Positions 1 through 9,904 of a stretch of DNA of 33,016 nt are shown here, in pieces. The notes beneath the pieces were generated by a model. The model made no database searches, was not told the origin of the DNA, and saw nothing but the letters and a program-made list of their open reading frames with translations. The position numbers and the translations under genes are program-made. Origin of the DNA: Myxococcota bacterium (lineage in GTDB: Bacteria > Myxococcota_A > UBA9160 > SZUA-336); the NCBI GenBank assembly GCA_035498015.1, contig DATKAO010000026.1:1-33016 (forward strand), in the 5' to 3' direction. Position 1 is the first letter of the stretch. Every line of letters starts with the position of its first letter.

Positions 1-1322
1 CGCGAGAGACCGAGCTCCTTGGCGGCGCGGGTGACGTTGCCCTCGGTGAGTCGCAGCGCTTCCAGGATGGCGTCGCGCTCGATGCGCTGCGTGGCCGCGC
101 GGATGCGCTCGCGCAGCGGGGTCGCGCCGGCGGGAGCGGGCGCCGCGGGCGCGTGCCGGTCGAGCTCGGGCGGGAGGTCGCGCGGTCCGAGCGTCGTGCC
201 GTCACACAACAGTGTCGCCCGCTCGATCGCGTTCTCGAGCTCGCGGATGTTCCCGGGCCAGGGGTGCGCGCGCAGCAGGTCCATGGCCGCGGGCTCGATG
301 CCGGTCACGGGCCGGCCGAGCTTGGCCGCGAAGCGCTCGAGAAACAGCCGCGCCAGCATCGGGATGTCTTCGGGGCGCGAGCGCAGCGGGGGCAGGTCGA
401 TCGGCACCACGTGCAGCCGGTAGAAGAGGTCCTCGCGGAAGCGGCCGGCGTTCACCTCGGCGCGCAGGTCGCGGTTGGTGGCCGCCACCAGCCGCACCGA
501 CACGTGCACCGTCTCGGTGCCGCCCACGCGATAGAAGCGCCCCTCCTGGATCGCGCGCAAGAGCTTCGGCTGCGCGGCCAGCGGCATCTCGCCGATCTCG
601 TCGAGAAACAAGGTGCCGCCGTCGGCCAGCTCGAACTTGCCCGGCTTGCGCGCCGCGGCCCCGGTGAAGGCGCCTTTCTCGTAGCCGAACAGCTCGCTCT
701 CGAGCAGGCCCTCGGGGATGGCCGCGCAGTTCACCTTCACGAACGGGCCGCCCCGCACCGCGCTGGCGCGGTGCAGGCTGCGCGCGACGATCTCCTTCCC
801 GGTCCCGCTCTCGCCGCTGATCAGCACGGTCGCGGGCGTGGGCGCGACGCGCTCGATCACGTGGCGCACCTCGCGCAACAGCTCGCTCTCACCGACGAGC
901 AACGGCTCGGGGCTCTCGTCGGCGGGCAGGCGCGCTTCGCGCGCGGCCAGGCGCCGGGTCGAGACCGCTTTCTCCATCACCTGGCGGATCTCGTCGGGAT
1001 CGAAGGGCTTGGTGAGATAATCGAACGCGCCCTGCTTCAGGGCCTCGACCGCGCTGCCCACGGTGCCGTGCGCGGTCAGCATGATCACGGGGATCTCCGG
1101 GTGCTTGCGCCGCACCGCCTCGAGCAACTCGAGGCCGTTCAGCTTGGGCATGCGCAGATCCGTGAGGATGGCGTCGACCGGCTCGCGCGCGAGTGTCTCG
1201 AGCGCGGCCGCCCCGTCGGCGGCCTCGAGCGTGCGGAAGCCGTCGCGCTCGAGCAGCGCCGACAGCACGCGCCGCATGTTGGCTTCGTCCTCGGCGATCA
1301 GCACCGTGCGCGCGTCCTTCAC
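1..1322 (-). CDS. NtrC-family sigma54-dependent response regulator (C-terminus cut by window edge)
   Basis: About 440 residues are visible. Residues 5-120 form a receiver domain with acidic pocket E11/D12, phospho-acceptor D55 in LTDLRMP and the conserved lysine in YLTKPF. A sigma54-interacting AAA+ domain follows with Walker A GESGTGKE, the sigma54-contact loop GAFTGA, a Walker B region ending LDEIGEM, and R-finger region [10 protein letters not shown] Fis-type helix-turn-helix begins ([19 protein letters not shown]) and is cut by the left edge before its end. The start is a GTG at 1322-1320 that overlaps the TGA of the upstream kinase by 4 bp, so the two are translationally coupled and very likely cognate. 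By family it activates sigma54 promoters by ATP hydrolysis. Its targets are not visible here; the kinase resembles PrsK-type sensors of exopolysaccharide/PEP-CTERM systems, but that link is only a guess. Confidence 0.93.
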   Translation of the reverse strand, partial: MKDARTVLIAEDEANMRRVLSALLERDGFRTLEAADGAAALETLAREPVDAILTDLRMPKLNGLELLEAVRRKHPEIPVIMLTAHGTVGSAVEALKQGAFDYLTKPFDPDEIRQVMEKAVSTRRLAAREARLPADESPEPLLVGESELLREVRHVIERVAPTPATVLISGESGTGKEIVARSLHRASAVRGGPFVKVNCAAIPEGLLESELFGYEKGAFTGAAARKPGKFELADGGTLFLDEIGEMPLAAQPKLLRAIQEGRFYRVGGTETVHVSVRLVAATNRDLRAEVNAGRFREDLFYRLHVVPIDLPPLRSRPEDIPMLARLFLERFAAKLGRPVTGIEPAAMDLLRAHPWPGNIRELENAIERATLLCDGTTLGPRDLPPELDRHAPAAPAPAGATPLRERIRAATQRIERDAILEALRLTEGNVTRAAKELGLS

Positions 1323-3382
1323 GCGTGCTCCTCGGCGGGCTTGGCTGCGAGCGGCAGGCGGATCAACACGCTCGTGCCCTCGCCCGGCCGCGAGCGCAGC
1401 TGGATCGTGCCGCCCTGTGCGCGGATCAGCCGCTCGCACAGCGCCAGACCCAGGCCGGTGCCCTGCTGCTTGGTCGTGTAGAAGGGGATGAAAGCGCGCT
1501 CGAGCGTGGTGTCGCTCATGCCAGGCCCGTCGTCGTCGACCTGGATCTCGACTCCGCCGTCGCCCAGCGCTCCGGGAACGCCGCGGCGCAGCGCGACGCG
1601 CACGTGTCCGCCGTCTTCGAGCGCCTCGTAGGCGTTCTGAACCACGTTCACCACCACGCGCTCGAGCTGATCGGCATCGGCGCGCAGCTCCGGGAGGCCG
1701 GGCTCGAGCTCGAGCGCGAGCTCCACGTCGCTGCGCCGCTTGGAGCGCGAGACCGCCTCGGCGCAGCTCTTCACGAACGCGGCCAGATCGCGAATCGTGG
1801 CCGTGCGCGTGGACGGCCGTGCATAGTCGAGGAATGACTCGACCACGCGGTTGAGCCGCGCGATCTCCTCGATGATCACCGCCCACAGCTCGGCCGACTT
1901 GGCGTCCGTGGGCTGCTGCAGCACGGCGACCGCGCCGCGGATCGAGGCCAGGGGGTTGCGGATCTCGTGCGCGAGCCCGGCCGCCATCTCGCCCAGTGAC
2001 ACGAAGCGGTCTCTCGCGCGCACGCGCTCGAAGGCCTTGGAGTTCTCGAGCGAGGTCGCGATCTGGTCGGCCACCAGGCGCAGCAGGCGCACCTCCTCGC
2101 TCGAGAACGACTCGCTCGAGCGCGCGTCGGCCAGCGTCCAGAAGCCCACGACCTGTGACTTGGCGCGCAGCGGCAGCACCAGCTCTGCCTCGAGGTCGCG
2201 CAGGGTCGCGCACAGCACCTCGAGCCGCGGCCGCTCGGCGGCGTTCTTGGGGTCGTCGAGCCGCCGCTCGAGCTCCTCGCGCTGCAGCACGTCGACCGCC
2301 TCGACCGTCGACACCCAGACCGGCTCGGACAAGAGACTCACTCGCGTGCGGGTCGGCAGGCCGATGCTGCCGGCGAGCTGGAAGCCGAGCGTGGCATCGT
2401 CGCGCAGGTAGATCGCCGAGGCGCGGAACAGCTCGGCCTTCTCGACCGCGGCCAGGAGCTCGGTGAGCAGCTCGTCGAGCGTGAGGATGTGCTTCAGGCG
2501 CTCGCGCAGGGGCCGCAGGCCGCGCTCGAGCGCCACCTTGCCGGCCAGGAAGCGGCGCTCCATCGCGCCCTGGATCCGGTCGCGCATGGGCGCGAAGAAC
2601 AGGAACAGCGCGAACGAGGCCACGAAGGCGTTGAACACGAACAGGTCGAGCCGCTCGCCGACCCACAGCCGGATGGCCGCGAAGAAGGCGGCGAGGCCGA
2701 CCGCCATGACGGACAGCGCCACGGTGTTCCCCACCAGCTGGCGCAGATCGGCGACACGGACCTGTGTCAGGTGCAGGTAGCCCGCGTAGAGATACAAAAG
2801 GGGAAACAGCAAGCACGCCACGCGCGGCAGCGAGAGCTGCCACAGCAGCACGTCGAGCAGGACGCCGCCGATCGCGATCGAGTGAGCCACGATCACGTAG
2901 CGCACGCGCCGCGCCTCGGGCGACGCGGCTTCGTCGGCGCGCGCGTCGTCGGTACCCGGATCACCGGACGCCGGGGCGCGGCGCCACAGCGCGAAGGTGG
3001 CGGCGGCCACGCAGCCCAGGGCGAACACGTCGGCCGCCACGTGGACGCCGCGCGGCGCGGGGTGGAGCGTGAGCAGCGCAATCCCGAGCAGGAACGGCGT
3101 GGCGGCGAACAGCGGCGCGAAGCGCGGCGCGATCGCGGGCCGGCCCACCAGCGTGGCCGCGCATGCCAGCGCGAGCGGCCCGAGCGCGATCAGCGACAGG
3201 TCGGCGAGCACGGGACCCCAGTCCTGTCCCAGCCCGCCCGCGGCGCAGCCGGTGCACCACAGGCCATAGGCCAGAGTGAGCCGCGCGAAGCGGCGCGCGG
3301 CCAGCTCGCGGCGCAGCGACAAGAACGCCACGAGCAGCACCGCGGCCGCAGCCGCGCCCATGAACGCGCTCTCTGTCTCCAT
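1319..3382 (-). CDS. Membrane sensor histidine kinase with GAF domain
   Basis: About 687 residues from ATG 3382; a GTG at 3406 in the same frame is the alternative start and neither has a clear ribosome site. The N-terminal ~270 residues hold about eight hydrophobic segments. A GAF-like sensor region follows (about 290-450), then a HisKA dimerisation helix with phospho-acceptor H472 in [10 protein letters not shown], and a HATPase domain with N box ([10 protein letters not shown]), G1 (DDGPGM) and G2 (GTGLGLAL). It should autophosphorylate and pass phosphate to D55 of the regulator encoded directly downstream, whose GTG overlaps this TGA. The multi-TM plus GAF plus HisKA plan resembles PrsK-type kinases, but no PEP-CTERM genes are seen nearby, so I give no symbol. 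It is transcribed away from coaBC across a 214-bp gap. Confidence 0.9.
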   Translation of the reverse strand: METESAFMGAAAAAVLLVAFLSLRRELAARRFARLTLAYGLWCTGCAAGGLGQDWGPVLADLSLIALGPLALACAATLVGRPAIAPRFAPLFAATPFLLGIALLTLHPAPRGVHVAADVFALGCVAAATFALWRRAPASGDPGTDDARADEAASPEARRVRYVIVAHSIAIGGVLLDVLLWQLSLPRVACLLFPLLYLYAGYLHLTQVRVADLRQLVGNTVALSVMAVGLAAFFAAIRLWVGERLDLFVFNAFVASFALFLFFAPMRDRIQGAMERRFLAGKVALERGLRPLRERLKHILTLDELLTELLAAVEKAELFRASAIYLRDDATLGFQLAGSIGLPTRTRVSLLSEPVWVSTVEAVDVLQREELERRLDDPKNAAERPRLEVLCATLRDLEAELVLPLRAKSQVVGFWTLADARSSESFSSEEVRLLRLVADQIATSLENSKAFERVRARDRFVSLGEMAAGLAHEIRNPLASIRGAVAVLQQPTDAKSAELWAVIIEEIARLNRVVESFLDYARPSTRTATIRDLAAFVKSCAEAVSRSKRRSDVELALELEPGLPELRADADQLERVVVNVVQNAYEALEDGGHVRVALRRGVPGALGDGGVEIQVDDDGPGMSDTTLERAFIPFYTTKQQGTGLGLALCERLIRAQGGTIQLRSRPGEGTSVLIRLPLAAKPAEEHA

Positions 3383-3596
3383 TGACTTCGCTCGCCTGCG
3401 GCTCACTGCGCGGGGCGGACCTGTGATCGCGCGGGCACCCTGCCCACGCTCCGCCCCTTGCGGGCCTGCGCTCAGGGCAGCCTTCGCTCGGCCACCGCAC
3501 TTACGTCTTCGGGTTTCTCGCGGGGCGCTTGACGGCCGGTTGGCGGTTTCGGGTGGCGCGGGCTACGTTCGCGAAACCAAAGAGGATTCCAGCACA
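3383..3596. other. Divergent intergenic region between sensor kinase and coaBC
   Basis: This 214-bp gap must hold promoters for both directions, but I see no convincing -35/-10 pair or -24/-12 element. It contains an imperfect inverted repeat at 3429-3449 (9-base arms, 3-base loop) that would fold best in minus-strand RNA, where its one mismatch is a G-U wobble; no T-run follows, so it does not look like a terminator. The sequence is rich in short TTCGCTCG and TGCGGCTCA words. An AGAGG at 3581-3585 serves the coaBC GTG at 3597. Confidence 0.4.
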
Positions 3597-4787
3597 GTGA
3601 GTCGGATCCTTCTCGGCGTTTCCGGAGGCATCGCCGCGTACAAGGCGTGCGAGCTGGTGCGCTCCTTCACGCAGCGCGGCCACGAGCTGCGGGTGGTCGC
3701 GACCCCGCACGCGCTCGAGTTCGTGTCGGCGCTCACGCTCCAGACTCTCTCGGGCTCGCCCGTGCGCTCCGAGTTACTGGCCGCCACCGCCGAGTCCGAG
3801 ATCTCGCACATCGAGCTCGCCGACTGGGCGCAGGTGTTCGTGGTCGCGCCCGCCACCGCCAACGTGATGGCCAAGCTCGCGCACGGCATCGCCGACGACC
3901 TGCTCACCACCGTGGCGCTGGCCTGCACGGCGCCGCTCGTGCTCGCGCCCGCGATGAACGTGAACATGTACCGGCACCCGGCCACCCAGGCGAACCTCGA
4001 CGTGCTGGCCAAGCGCGGCGTGCGCATCGTGGGGCCGGGCAAGGGTGACCTGGCCTGCGGCTGGGTGGGTGAGGGGCGGCTGATCGAGAACGACTCGATC
4101 GTGGCCGTGACCGAGGCCGCCACTGCCGAGCCCGCGCTGCGCGGCGAGGTGGTGCTGGTGAGCGCGGGCCCGACCGCCGAGCCGATCGACCCGGTGCGGG
4201 TGATCACGAACCGCTCGTCGGGCAAGATGGGCTTCGCGCTGGCCGAAGCGGCCGCGCGGCGCGGGGCAGAAGTCATCCTGGTCGCCGGTCCCGTGTCACT
4301 CGCCAGCCCGCACGGCGTGGCGCGCATCGACGTGGAGACCGCGGTCGAGATGCGCGACGCGGTGCTGGGCGCGCTCGAGCGCGCCACGATCGTGATCCTG
4401 GCGGCCGCGGTCGCCGACTACGCGCCGGCGTCGGCTGCGGACAAGAAGCTGAAGCGCGAGAAGAGCGACTCACTCTCGCTCGAGCTGGTGAAGAACCCGG
4501 ACATCCTGGCCGAGGTCGTGCGCCGGCGCGGCGCTCGCACGGTCGTGGGCTTCGCGGCCGAGACCGACCACGTGCTCGAGAACGCGCGCGGCAAGCTCGC
4601 GCGCAAGGGCTGCGACCTGATCGTGGCCAACGACGTGTCGCGCAGCGACATCGGCTTCGACGCGGACCGCAACGAAGTCGTGATTCTCGGTCCTGGCCCC
4701 GACGACCTGCGCGAGATCGCGGCGGGTCCGAAGTCGGAGATCGCGGAGCGGATCCTCGAGCGCGTGCTCGAGGTGCGCAAGAGATGA
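3597..4787 (+). CDS. coaBC: Phosphopantothenoylcysteine decarboxylase / phosphopantothenate-cysteine ligase
   Basis: A bifunctional enzyme of 396 residues for the second and third steps from pantothenate to coenzyme A. The N-terminal CoaC flavoprotein part (about 1-180) begins with GVSGGIAAYKA and has catalytic H71 in SHIEL, the PAMN motif ending at N121, and C154 in the substrate-clamp segment LACGWVGEG. The CoaB part (about 185-396) has ITNRSSGKMG, the KLKR equivalent of the KXKK motif, and the NDVS motif near the C-terminus. Start GTG 3597 gives the typical MSRILLGVSGG N-terminus and has AGAGG 11 bases upstream; longer in-frame starts would add an unconserved extension. The stop overlaps the nfeD ATG (ATGA). 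Length and motifs are complete, so it should be functional. Confidence 0.97.
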   Translation: MSRILLGVSGGIAAYKACELVRSFTQRGHELRVVATPHALEFVSALTLQTLSGSPVRSELLAATAESEISHIELADWAQVFVVAPATANVMAKLAHGIADDLLTTVALACTAPLVLAPAMNVNMYRHPATQANLDVLAKRGVRIVGPGKGDLACGWVGEGRLIENDSIVAVTEAATAEPALRGEVVLVSAGPTAEPIDPVRVITNRSSGKMGFALAEAAARRGAEVILVAGPVSLASPHGVARIDVETAVEMRDAVLGALERATIVILAAAVADYAPASAADKKLKREKSDSLSLELVKNPDILAEVVRRRGARTVVGFAAETDHVLENARGKLARKGCDLIVANDVSRSDIGFDADRNEVVILGPGPDDLREIAAGPKSEIAERILERVLEVRKR

Positions 4788-6148
4788 GGAACCCGCGCGC
4801 CGCGGCGCTCGGGCTCCTGCTCGCCGCCGCGCTGGCGGCGAGCGCGCGCGCCGAGACGGTCGCCGCCATCACGATCGACGGCGCGATCAACCCGGCGATC
4901 GCCGACTTCGTGGCGAAGTCGATCGACCGCGCCTACACCACGGGCGCCAGCGCGCTGGTGATCCAGCTCGACACGCCCGGGGGGCTGGTGGTGTCGACCA
5001 AGGACATCGTGACCGCGATCCTCAATGCCGAGCTGCCCGTGATCGTGTACGTCGCGCCGCGCGGCGCGTGGGCCGCCTCGGCGGGCACGTTCATCACGCT
5101 CTCGGGTCACGTGGCCGCGATGTCGCCGGGCTCCACGATCGGCGCCGCGCACCCGGTCTCGCTCGGCGGTGACAACCCGAGGCCCCCCGACGACGACGCC
5201 GAAGGCAAGAAGGGAAGGTCGAAACACTCGGACTACATGGCCGAGAAGCTCGAGAACTTCACCACCGCGTTCATCGAGGCGATCGCGCAGGAGCGCAAGC
5301 GCAACGTCGAGTGGGCCGCGCAGGCGGTGCGGAACTCGGTGGCGATCGGCGCGCCCGAAGCGCTGAAGCGCAACGTGATCGACTTGATCGCCGAGGACAT
5401 GGACGACCTCTTGGCGAAGAGCGACGGGCGCAAAGTCACCGTGGGCAAGCGCACGGTCACCCTGCACACCAAGGGCGCAGCGGTCGTGCAGCTGCCGATG
5501 GACCTCATGACTCGCGTGTTCGCGGTGATCGCCGACCCGCAGATCGTCGGCCTGTTGTTCCTGATCGGGCTCCTGGGCATCTGGATCGAGTTCCAGAACC
5601 CGGGGCTGATGGCGCCCGGCGCGGTCGGTGCGGTGGCCCTGGTGCTCGCGGCCACCGCGCTGCAGATCATCCCGTTCAACTGGGTCGGACTGCTGCTCGT
5701 GGCCGGCGGGATCGCGCTGATCGTGGCCGAGGTACACCTGTCGAGCTACGGGCTGCTGTTCGCGCTGGGGCTGGCCGCGCTGTGCTGGGGCGCCTGGCTC
5801 ACGTTCCGCGTGCCGGAGCTCTCGGACCTGTCGCTGCCGTTCTGGGGCGCGGTGTTTCCCGCGGCACTGTCACTCGCGCTGCTTCTCAGCGCGGTGGCCT
5901 GGGCCGTGTCGCGCGCGCAGGCGCGGCCGCAGTATTCCGGCGCGGAGGCCCTGCTCGCCGAGCTGGGCGTGGCCGACAGCGACCTCGAGCCCGAGGGGCG
6001 CGTGCTGGTGCGGGGCGAGCTGTGGCGGGCGGTCGCGGACGAGCCCGTGCGCCGCGGCGACAAAGTCGAGATACTGGCCGTGAACGATCTGGTGCTGCGC
6101 GTGCGGGCGCGGCCGGGGCCGCGGGACGGCCAGGCGCGGAACAGCTAG
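4784..6148 (+). CDS. NfeD-family membrane-bound serine protease (ClpP-like, long form)
   Basis: 454 residues. A signal peptide (about 1-23, ending ARA) precedes a periplasmic ClpP/SppA-like protease domain. By comparison with archaeal 1510-N proteases, Ser99 in WAASAGT is the likely nucleophile and Lys155 in MAEKLEN the likely general base of a Ser-Lys dyad. About four to five membrane helices follow from residue 240 to 380, then a C-terminal OB-fold (NfeDC) at about 385-450. Long-form NfeD proteins are typically encoded beside a stomatin/slipin and cleave it near its hydrophobic C-terminal end; the next gene here is exactly such a slipin, 10 bp away. ATG 4784 overlaps the coaBC stop by 4 bp. 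Confidence 0.93.
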   Translation: MRNPRAAALGLLLAAALAASARAETVAAITIDGAINPAIADFVAKSIDRAYTTGASALVIQLDTPGGLVVSTKDIVTAILNAELPVIVYVAPRGAWAASAGTFITLSGHVAAMSPGSTIGAAHPVSLGGDNPRPPDDDAEGKKGRSKHSDYMAEKLENFTTAFIEAIAQERKRNVEWAAQAVRNSVAIGAPEALKRNVIDLIAEDMDDLLAKSDGRKVTVGKRTVTLHTKGAAVVQLPMDLMTRVFAVIADPQIVGLLFLIGLLGIWIEFQNPGLMAPGAVGAVALVLAATALQIIPFNWVGLLLVAGGIALIVAEVHLSSYGLLFALGLAALCWGAWLTFRVPELSDLSLPFWGAVFPAALSLALLLSAVAWAVSRAQARPQYSGAEALLAELGVADSDLEPEGRVLVRGELWRAVADEPVRRGDKVEILAVNDLVLRVRARPGPRDGQARNS

Positions 6149-6158
6149 GGGGAGAGGC

Positions 6159-6920
6159 ATGGTCTATCCGATCGCGATCGCCGCCTTCATCGGCGTGCTG
6201 TTCCTGATGTCCGCGGTGCGCGTGCTCCAGGAGTACGAGCGCGGCGTGCTGTTCCGGCTCGGCCGCTTCAGCAGCGTGAAGGGCGCCGGCCTGCGCGTGG
6301 TGATCCCCGGCGTCGACCGGCTGGTGCGCGTGTCACTGCGCGAGGTGGTCATGGACGTGCCGCCGCAGGACGTGATCACCAAGGACAACGTGTCGGTGAA
6401 GGTCAATGCGGTGCTCTACTTCCGGGTGGTCCACCCGCAGGACGCGATCATCAAGGTCGAGAACTTCCTGTACGGCACCTCGCAGCTGGCGCAGACCACG
6501 CTGCGCAGCGTGTGCGGCCAGGCGGAGCTCGACCACCTGCTGGCCGACCGCGAGCGCATCAACCGCCAGCTGCAGTCGGAGCTCGACCACGGCACCGACC
6601 CCTGGGGCGTGAAGGTGCGCGCGGTCGAGATCAAACACATCGACCTGCCCGAAGACATGCGCCGCGCCATGGCCAAGCAGGCCGAGGCCGAGCGCGAGCG
6701 GCGCGCCAAGGTGATTCACGCGCAAGGTGAGTTCGAGGCCTCGCAGCGGCTGAAGGAAGCCTCCGACGTGATGACCCAGTCGCCCTACACGCTCCAGCTG
6801 CGCTACCTGCAGACACTCTCCGAGATCGCGGTCGAGCACAACTCGACCATCTTGTTCCCCATGCCGATCGATCTGCTCTCCCCGTTCCTCGACTCGCTCC
6901 ATGCGCGGCGGAACGCGTAG
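6159..6920 (+). CDS. Slipin (stomatin-like SPFH-domain protein)
   Basis: 253 residues. One N-terminal membrane helix (about 3-22) leads into an SPFH/Band 7 domain with the family-typical opening [16 protein letters not shown], then [16 protein letters not shown] and the helical region [17 protein letters not shown]. Such proteins assemble into large membrane rings or microdomains. The neighbouring NfeD is the usual partner and protease. The ATG at 6159 follows GGGGGAGAGG, a good ribosome site. This is a short bacterial slipin of normal length; the two following genes encode two further SPFH proteins, so three paralogous Band 7 proteins stand in tandem. Confidence 0.94.
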   Translation: MVYPIAIAAFIGVLFLMSAVRVLQEYERGVLFRLGRFSSVKGAGLRVVIPGVDRLVRVSLREVVMDVPPQDVITKDNVSVKVNAVLYFRVVHPQDAIIKVENFLYGTSQLAQTTLRSVCGQAELDHLLADRERINRQLQSELDHGTDPWGVKVRAVEIKHIDLPEDMRRAMAKQAEAERERRAKVIHAQGEFEASQRLKEASDVMTQSPYTLQLRYLQTLSEIAVEHNSTILFPMPIDLLSPFLDSLHARRNA

Positions 6921-6926
6921 GTCGGT

Positions 6927-7859
6927 ATGCGGGGGGTGTTTCTCGCGGTCCTTCTGGTTCTCGCAGTCGCGGGGGCCTTGTGGGTGTGGCGCGGCTTCTA
7001 CGACGTGGCGCCCGACGAGCAGGCGATCGTGCTGCGGCTCGGACGCTACGACCGCACGGTCGACCCAGGCAGCTTCCACTGGCACGCGCCCGGGCTGGAG
7101 CAGGTGCTCAAGCAGCGAGTCACCACGACGCTGCGCGAGGAGTTCGGCTACCGCACCACGAACGCCGCGACGGGCACGGTCGAGGAGCACCCCGAGGAGA
7201 AGAGCATGCTGACGTCGGACGAGAACCTGGTCGACGTCGACTTCGTGGTGCAGTACCGGATCGGCGACGTGCGCGACTACCTGCTCAACTTCCAGCCCGA
7301 GCAGCGCGAGGCCGTGCTGCGCGACGCCGCGCGCGCGGCCGTGCGCACGGTCGTGGCGCAGAACCCGATCGACCAGGTGCTGACTGCGCGCGGCCTGATC
7401 CACGACGCGGCGCGCGAGGAGCTGCAGGCCACGCTCGACGCCTATCGCGCCGGGGTGCGCGTCGAGAACATCCAGCTGCAGGACGTGGCCGCGCCCGAGC
7501 CCGTGCGCGAGGCCTTCGCCGACGTGACCAGCGCTCAGCAGGACCGCGAGCGCGCGGTGCTCGAAGCGCAGGGCTACGCGGACAAGGTGGTGCCCGAGGC
7601 GCGCGGCAGGTCGGAAGAGGCGGTCAACCTGGCGCATGCCTACCACGAGCGGCGCATCCTCGAGGCCCAGGGCCAGGTCGCGGGCTTCAAGGCGGTGCTC
7701 GACCAGTACAAGAAAGCGCCCGACGTGACTCGCCAGCGGCTCTATCTCGAGACGCTCGAGACGATCCTGCCGAAGATGGACAAGGTGATCCTGGAGCGTG
7801 GCTCGAGCGACCAGCTCCTGCCGTATCTGCCGCTGCCGCGGCGCGAGGGCCCGAAATGA
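6927..7859 (+). CDS. hflK: HflK-like SPFH protein, FtsH protease modulator
   Basis: 310 residues. An N-terminal membrane helix (about 3-21) is followed by a Band 7 domain with the HflK-type signature LTSDENLVDVDFVVQYRI and a long helical, charged tail region. HflK and HflC form a cage around FtsH hexamers in the inner membrane and limit access of membrane substrates. Compared with the E. coli protein (just over 400 residues) this one lacks the long glycine/proline-rich N-terminal cytoplasmic segment and is shorter at the C-terminus, as in many delta-proteobacterial homologues. It starts 6 bp after the slipin stop, and its own stop overlaps the hflC ATG. Confidence 0.88.
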   Translation: MRGVFLAVLLVLAVAGALWVWRGFYDVAPDEQAIVLRLGRYDRTVDPGSFHWHAPGLEQVLKQRVTTTLREEFGYRTTNAATGTVEEHPEEKSMLTSDENLVDVDFVVQYRIGDVRDYLLNFQPEQREAVLRDAARAAVRTVVAQNPIDQVLTARGLIHDAAREELQATLDAYRAGVRVENIQLQDVAAPEPVREAFADVTSAQQDRERAVLEAQGYADKVVPEARGRSEEAVNLAHAYHERRILEAQGQVAGFKAVLDQYKKAPDVTRQRLYLETLETILPKMDKVILERGSSDQLLPYLPLPRREGPK

Positions 7860-8773
7860 ACCGCTGGATCGCAGCACTCCTCCTGGTGGCGGGGCTCGGC
7901 GCCTTCGCGTTCTTCTGTGTCACGATCATCGACGAGCGCGAGCAGGCCTTCCGCACGCTGCTCAACCAGGCCGAGCCCAAGGTCCTGGGCGTGTCTCTGA
8001 ACCAGCCGAACTTGACCGAGCCCGGCTGGTACGTGGTGATTCCCGGCCTGCACGAGCTCACGCGTTACGACCGGCGCAACATCCACTTCCATTCGGCCAA
8101 GCGCTCGCTCAACACCGTGGAGCGGACGCTGGTCGACGTGGACTACTACATCGTGTGGCGCATCGTCGACCCGCGCGCGTTCTACGAGTCCTACCGGCGC
8201 GAAGACGCCGCCGTGCAGCGCATCGACGAGGTGACTTACAGCGAGGTGCGCGAGACCGTGAACAAGCACAGCCTCGCCGACCTGCTCTCGCCCACGCGCG
8301 GCGCGGTGCAGCAGGAGATCACCGCCTCGGCCGACGGCAAGCTGCGCGAGCGGGGCGTGCGGATCGTCGACGTGCGGCTGGGCGCCACGCTCTACCCCGA
8401 GGAGAACCTGGCGCGCGTGTACGACCGCATGCGCACCGAGCGCGCGCGCTTCGCGCTGAAGTTCCGGGCCGAAGGCGAGCAGCAGGCGCGAGCGCTGCGC
8501 TCGAAGGCCGACGGGGAGAGCCAGGTGATCCTGGCCACGGCCGAGCGCGAGTCGCTCGAGCTGCGCGGCACCGGCGATGCCGAGGCGGCGCGCATCTACT
8601 CCGAGGCCTACTCGGGCGATCCCGAGTTCTACGCCTTCTTCCGCAGCCTCGAGGCCTACCGCAAGTCACTCGACGCGCAGACCACGGTCGTGATGTCGCC
8701 GCGCTCGGGCTTTCTCAAGTACCTGTTCGACATGAACGGCACGCCGCCGGTCTCGGCGCGGCCGGAGCGCTAG
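7856..8773 (+). CDS. hflC: HflC-like SPFH protein, FtsH protease modulator
   Basis: 305 residues from ATG 7856, which overlaps the hflK TGA (ATGA). An N-terminal membrane helix (about 4-22) runs into the SPFH domain; HflC-typical segments include TIIDEREQAFRTL, LVDVDYYIVWRI and the region RARFALKFRAEGEQQA, then AAR-rich helices ending in FLKYLFDMNG. It should pair with HflK to control FtsH. The TAG stop (8771-8773) abuts the TGA of the convergent lpt-type gene on the other strand with no base between, so no classic terminator fits between them. Confidence 0.9.
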   Translation: MNRWIAALLLVAGLGAFAFFCVTIIDEREQAFRTLLNQAEPKVLGVSLNQPNLTEPGWYVVIPGLHELTRYDRRNIHFHSAKRSLNTVERTLVDVDYYIVWRIVDPRAFYESYRREDAAVQRIDEVTYSEVRETVNKHSLADLLSPTRGAVQQEITASADGKLRERGVRIVDVRLGATLYPEENLARVYDRMRTERARFALKFRAEGEQQARALRSKADGESQVILATAERESLELRGTGDAEAARIYSEAYSGDPEFYAFFRSLEAYRKSLDAQTTVVMSPRSGFLKYLFDMNGTPPVSARPER

Positions 8774-9847
8774 TCACTCGGGGATCAGCCGGTAGCGCCA
8801 GAAGCCCAGCGCGAGCGCGCCCAGCGTGACGCCCCAGACCGGCAGCGGGGCGGGCACCTGGCCGCCGCGCGCGGCCAGCAAGGCCACCGTCCAGCACAGC
8901 CAGAACACCGCCGCGGCGCCGAGCGAGCGCAGCAGCGCCCGCGGGAGTGAGTCGGCCTTGCCCGAATCGCCGGTCGCGAACGGGATCGCCAGCAGCACCA
9001 CGATCAGCACCGCGAACGGCTGCGCCAGGCGGCTGTGGAACGCCAGCTCGAGCTTGGCCTTCTCGGCCGCGTCGTGTCCGCTCTTGCGGATCAGCCGCGC
9101 GAGCTGGTGCAGCGAGGCCGTGGCCGCGGGATCGGTCGCGCGGCTCATCTCGGTGCCGGTGATGCCCAGGTTCAGCCGCAGCGACGGCGCCTCGTGTCTG
9201 GCGATGCCCTCGTCGGAGGAGAAATCGAGCACGTGCGCGTCGCGGATCTCCCAGGTGTCTCCGTCGACGCTCGTCGCGGTCTTGGCGTCGATGCGCTGCC
9301 GGATCTCGCGCTTCTCGTCGAACAGGAACACGGTCACGTCGTGCAGCGCGTGTGTCTCGAGATCGTACGAGGCCGCCGAGAAGATCGAGGCGCCCGAGGC
9401 GAACCACCAGCGCTTGAGCAGGCGCTCCGGCGCGCGGGTGCCCTCGTCGTCGGCCGCGCGCCCGGCCTCGAGGCGCTCGCGCAGCGGCAGCAGCACGCGG
9501 TCCTCGAGCACGCCCAGCCCGCCCGCCACCAGCGCGCACAGGATCAGGAGCGGCGCCAGCGCCGCCTGCAGGCGGATCCCGCCCGTGCGGATGGCCGTGA
9601 GCTCGCGGTTGCGCACCGCGCGCGAGAGACACAGCACGGCGCCGGTCAGGCCCGACAAGGGCAACACGATCGGCAGCACGGGCAGGGCGCGCAGCGCGAC
9701 CTCGCGCAGGCCCGCGAGCACGTGACCCGCCAGGTCGTCGATGTGCAGCAGGATGTCCGCGGCGAACCACATGGCCGCAATGCCGAGAAACACCCCGGTG
9801 GTGGCCACGATGAACTCGACCAGGAGATGGCGCGCGATCGTCCGCAC
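8774..9847 (-). CDS. LptF/LptG-family permease (YjgP/YjgQ)
   Basis: 357 residues. Two N-terminal membrane helices and a connecting segment (IVLPLSGLTGAVLCLSRAVRN, followed by ELTAIRTGGI) match the LptF/LptG permease family, a periplasmic beta-jellyroll region spans about 130-260, and three more helices lie at about 270-350. In the Lpt machine LptF and LptG with LptB2 extract lipopolysaccharide from the inner membrane. Only one permease is present here and the partner must lie elsewhere; I cannot decide between F and G. GTG 9847 gives the typical start of the family just before the first helix; no clear Shine-Dalgarno sequence precedes it. Confidence 0.87.
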   Translation of the reverse strand: MRTIARHLLVEFIVATTGVFLGIAAMWFAADILLHIDDLAGHVLAGLREVALRALPVLPIVLPLSGLTGAVLCLSRAVRNRELTAIRTGGIRLQAALAPLLILCALVAGGLGVLEDRVLLPLRERLEAGRAADDEGTRAPERLLKRWWFASGASIFSAASYDLETHALHDVTVFLFDEKREIRQRIDAKTATSVDGDTWEIRDAHVLDFSSDEGIARHEAPSLRLNLGITGTEMSRATDPAATASLHQLARLIRKSGHDAAEKAKLELAFHSRLAQPFAVLIVVLLAIPFATGDSGKADSLPRALLRSLGAAAVFWLCWTVALLAARGGQVPAPLPVWGVTLGALALGFWRYRLIPE

Positions 9848-9904
9848 GGCGGCAGGATAGGACAGGGGGCGGAGGCGCGCGCGGTGAGGCTAAGATGCCG
9901 GGGG

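Noticed and set aside
153-1481. Long open frame on the plus strand opposite the first regulator
   Set aside because: It is the antisense shadow of a clear NtrC-type gene; the translation is Arg/Ala/His-rich without domains, as expected from GC-rich antisense frames.
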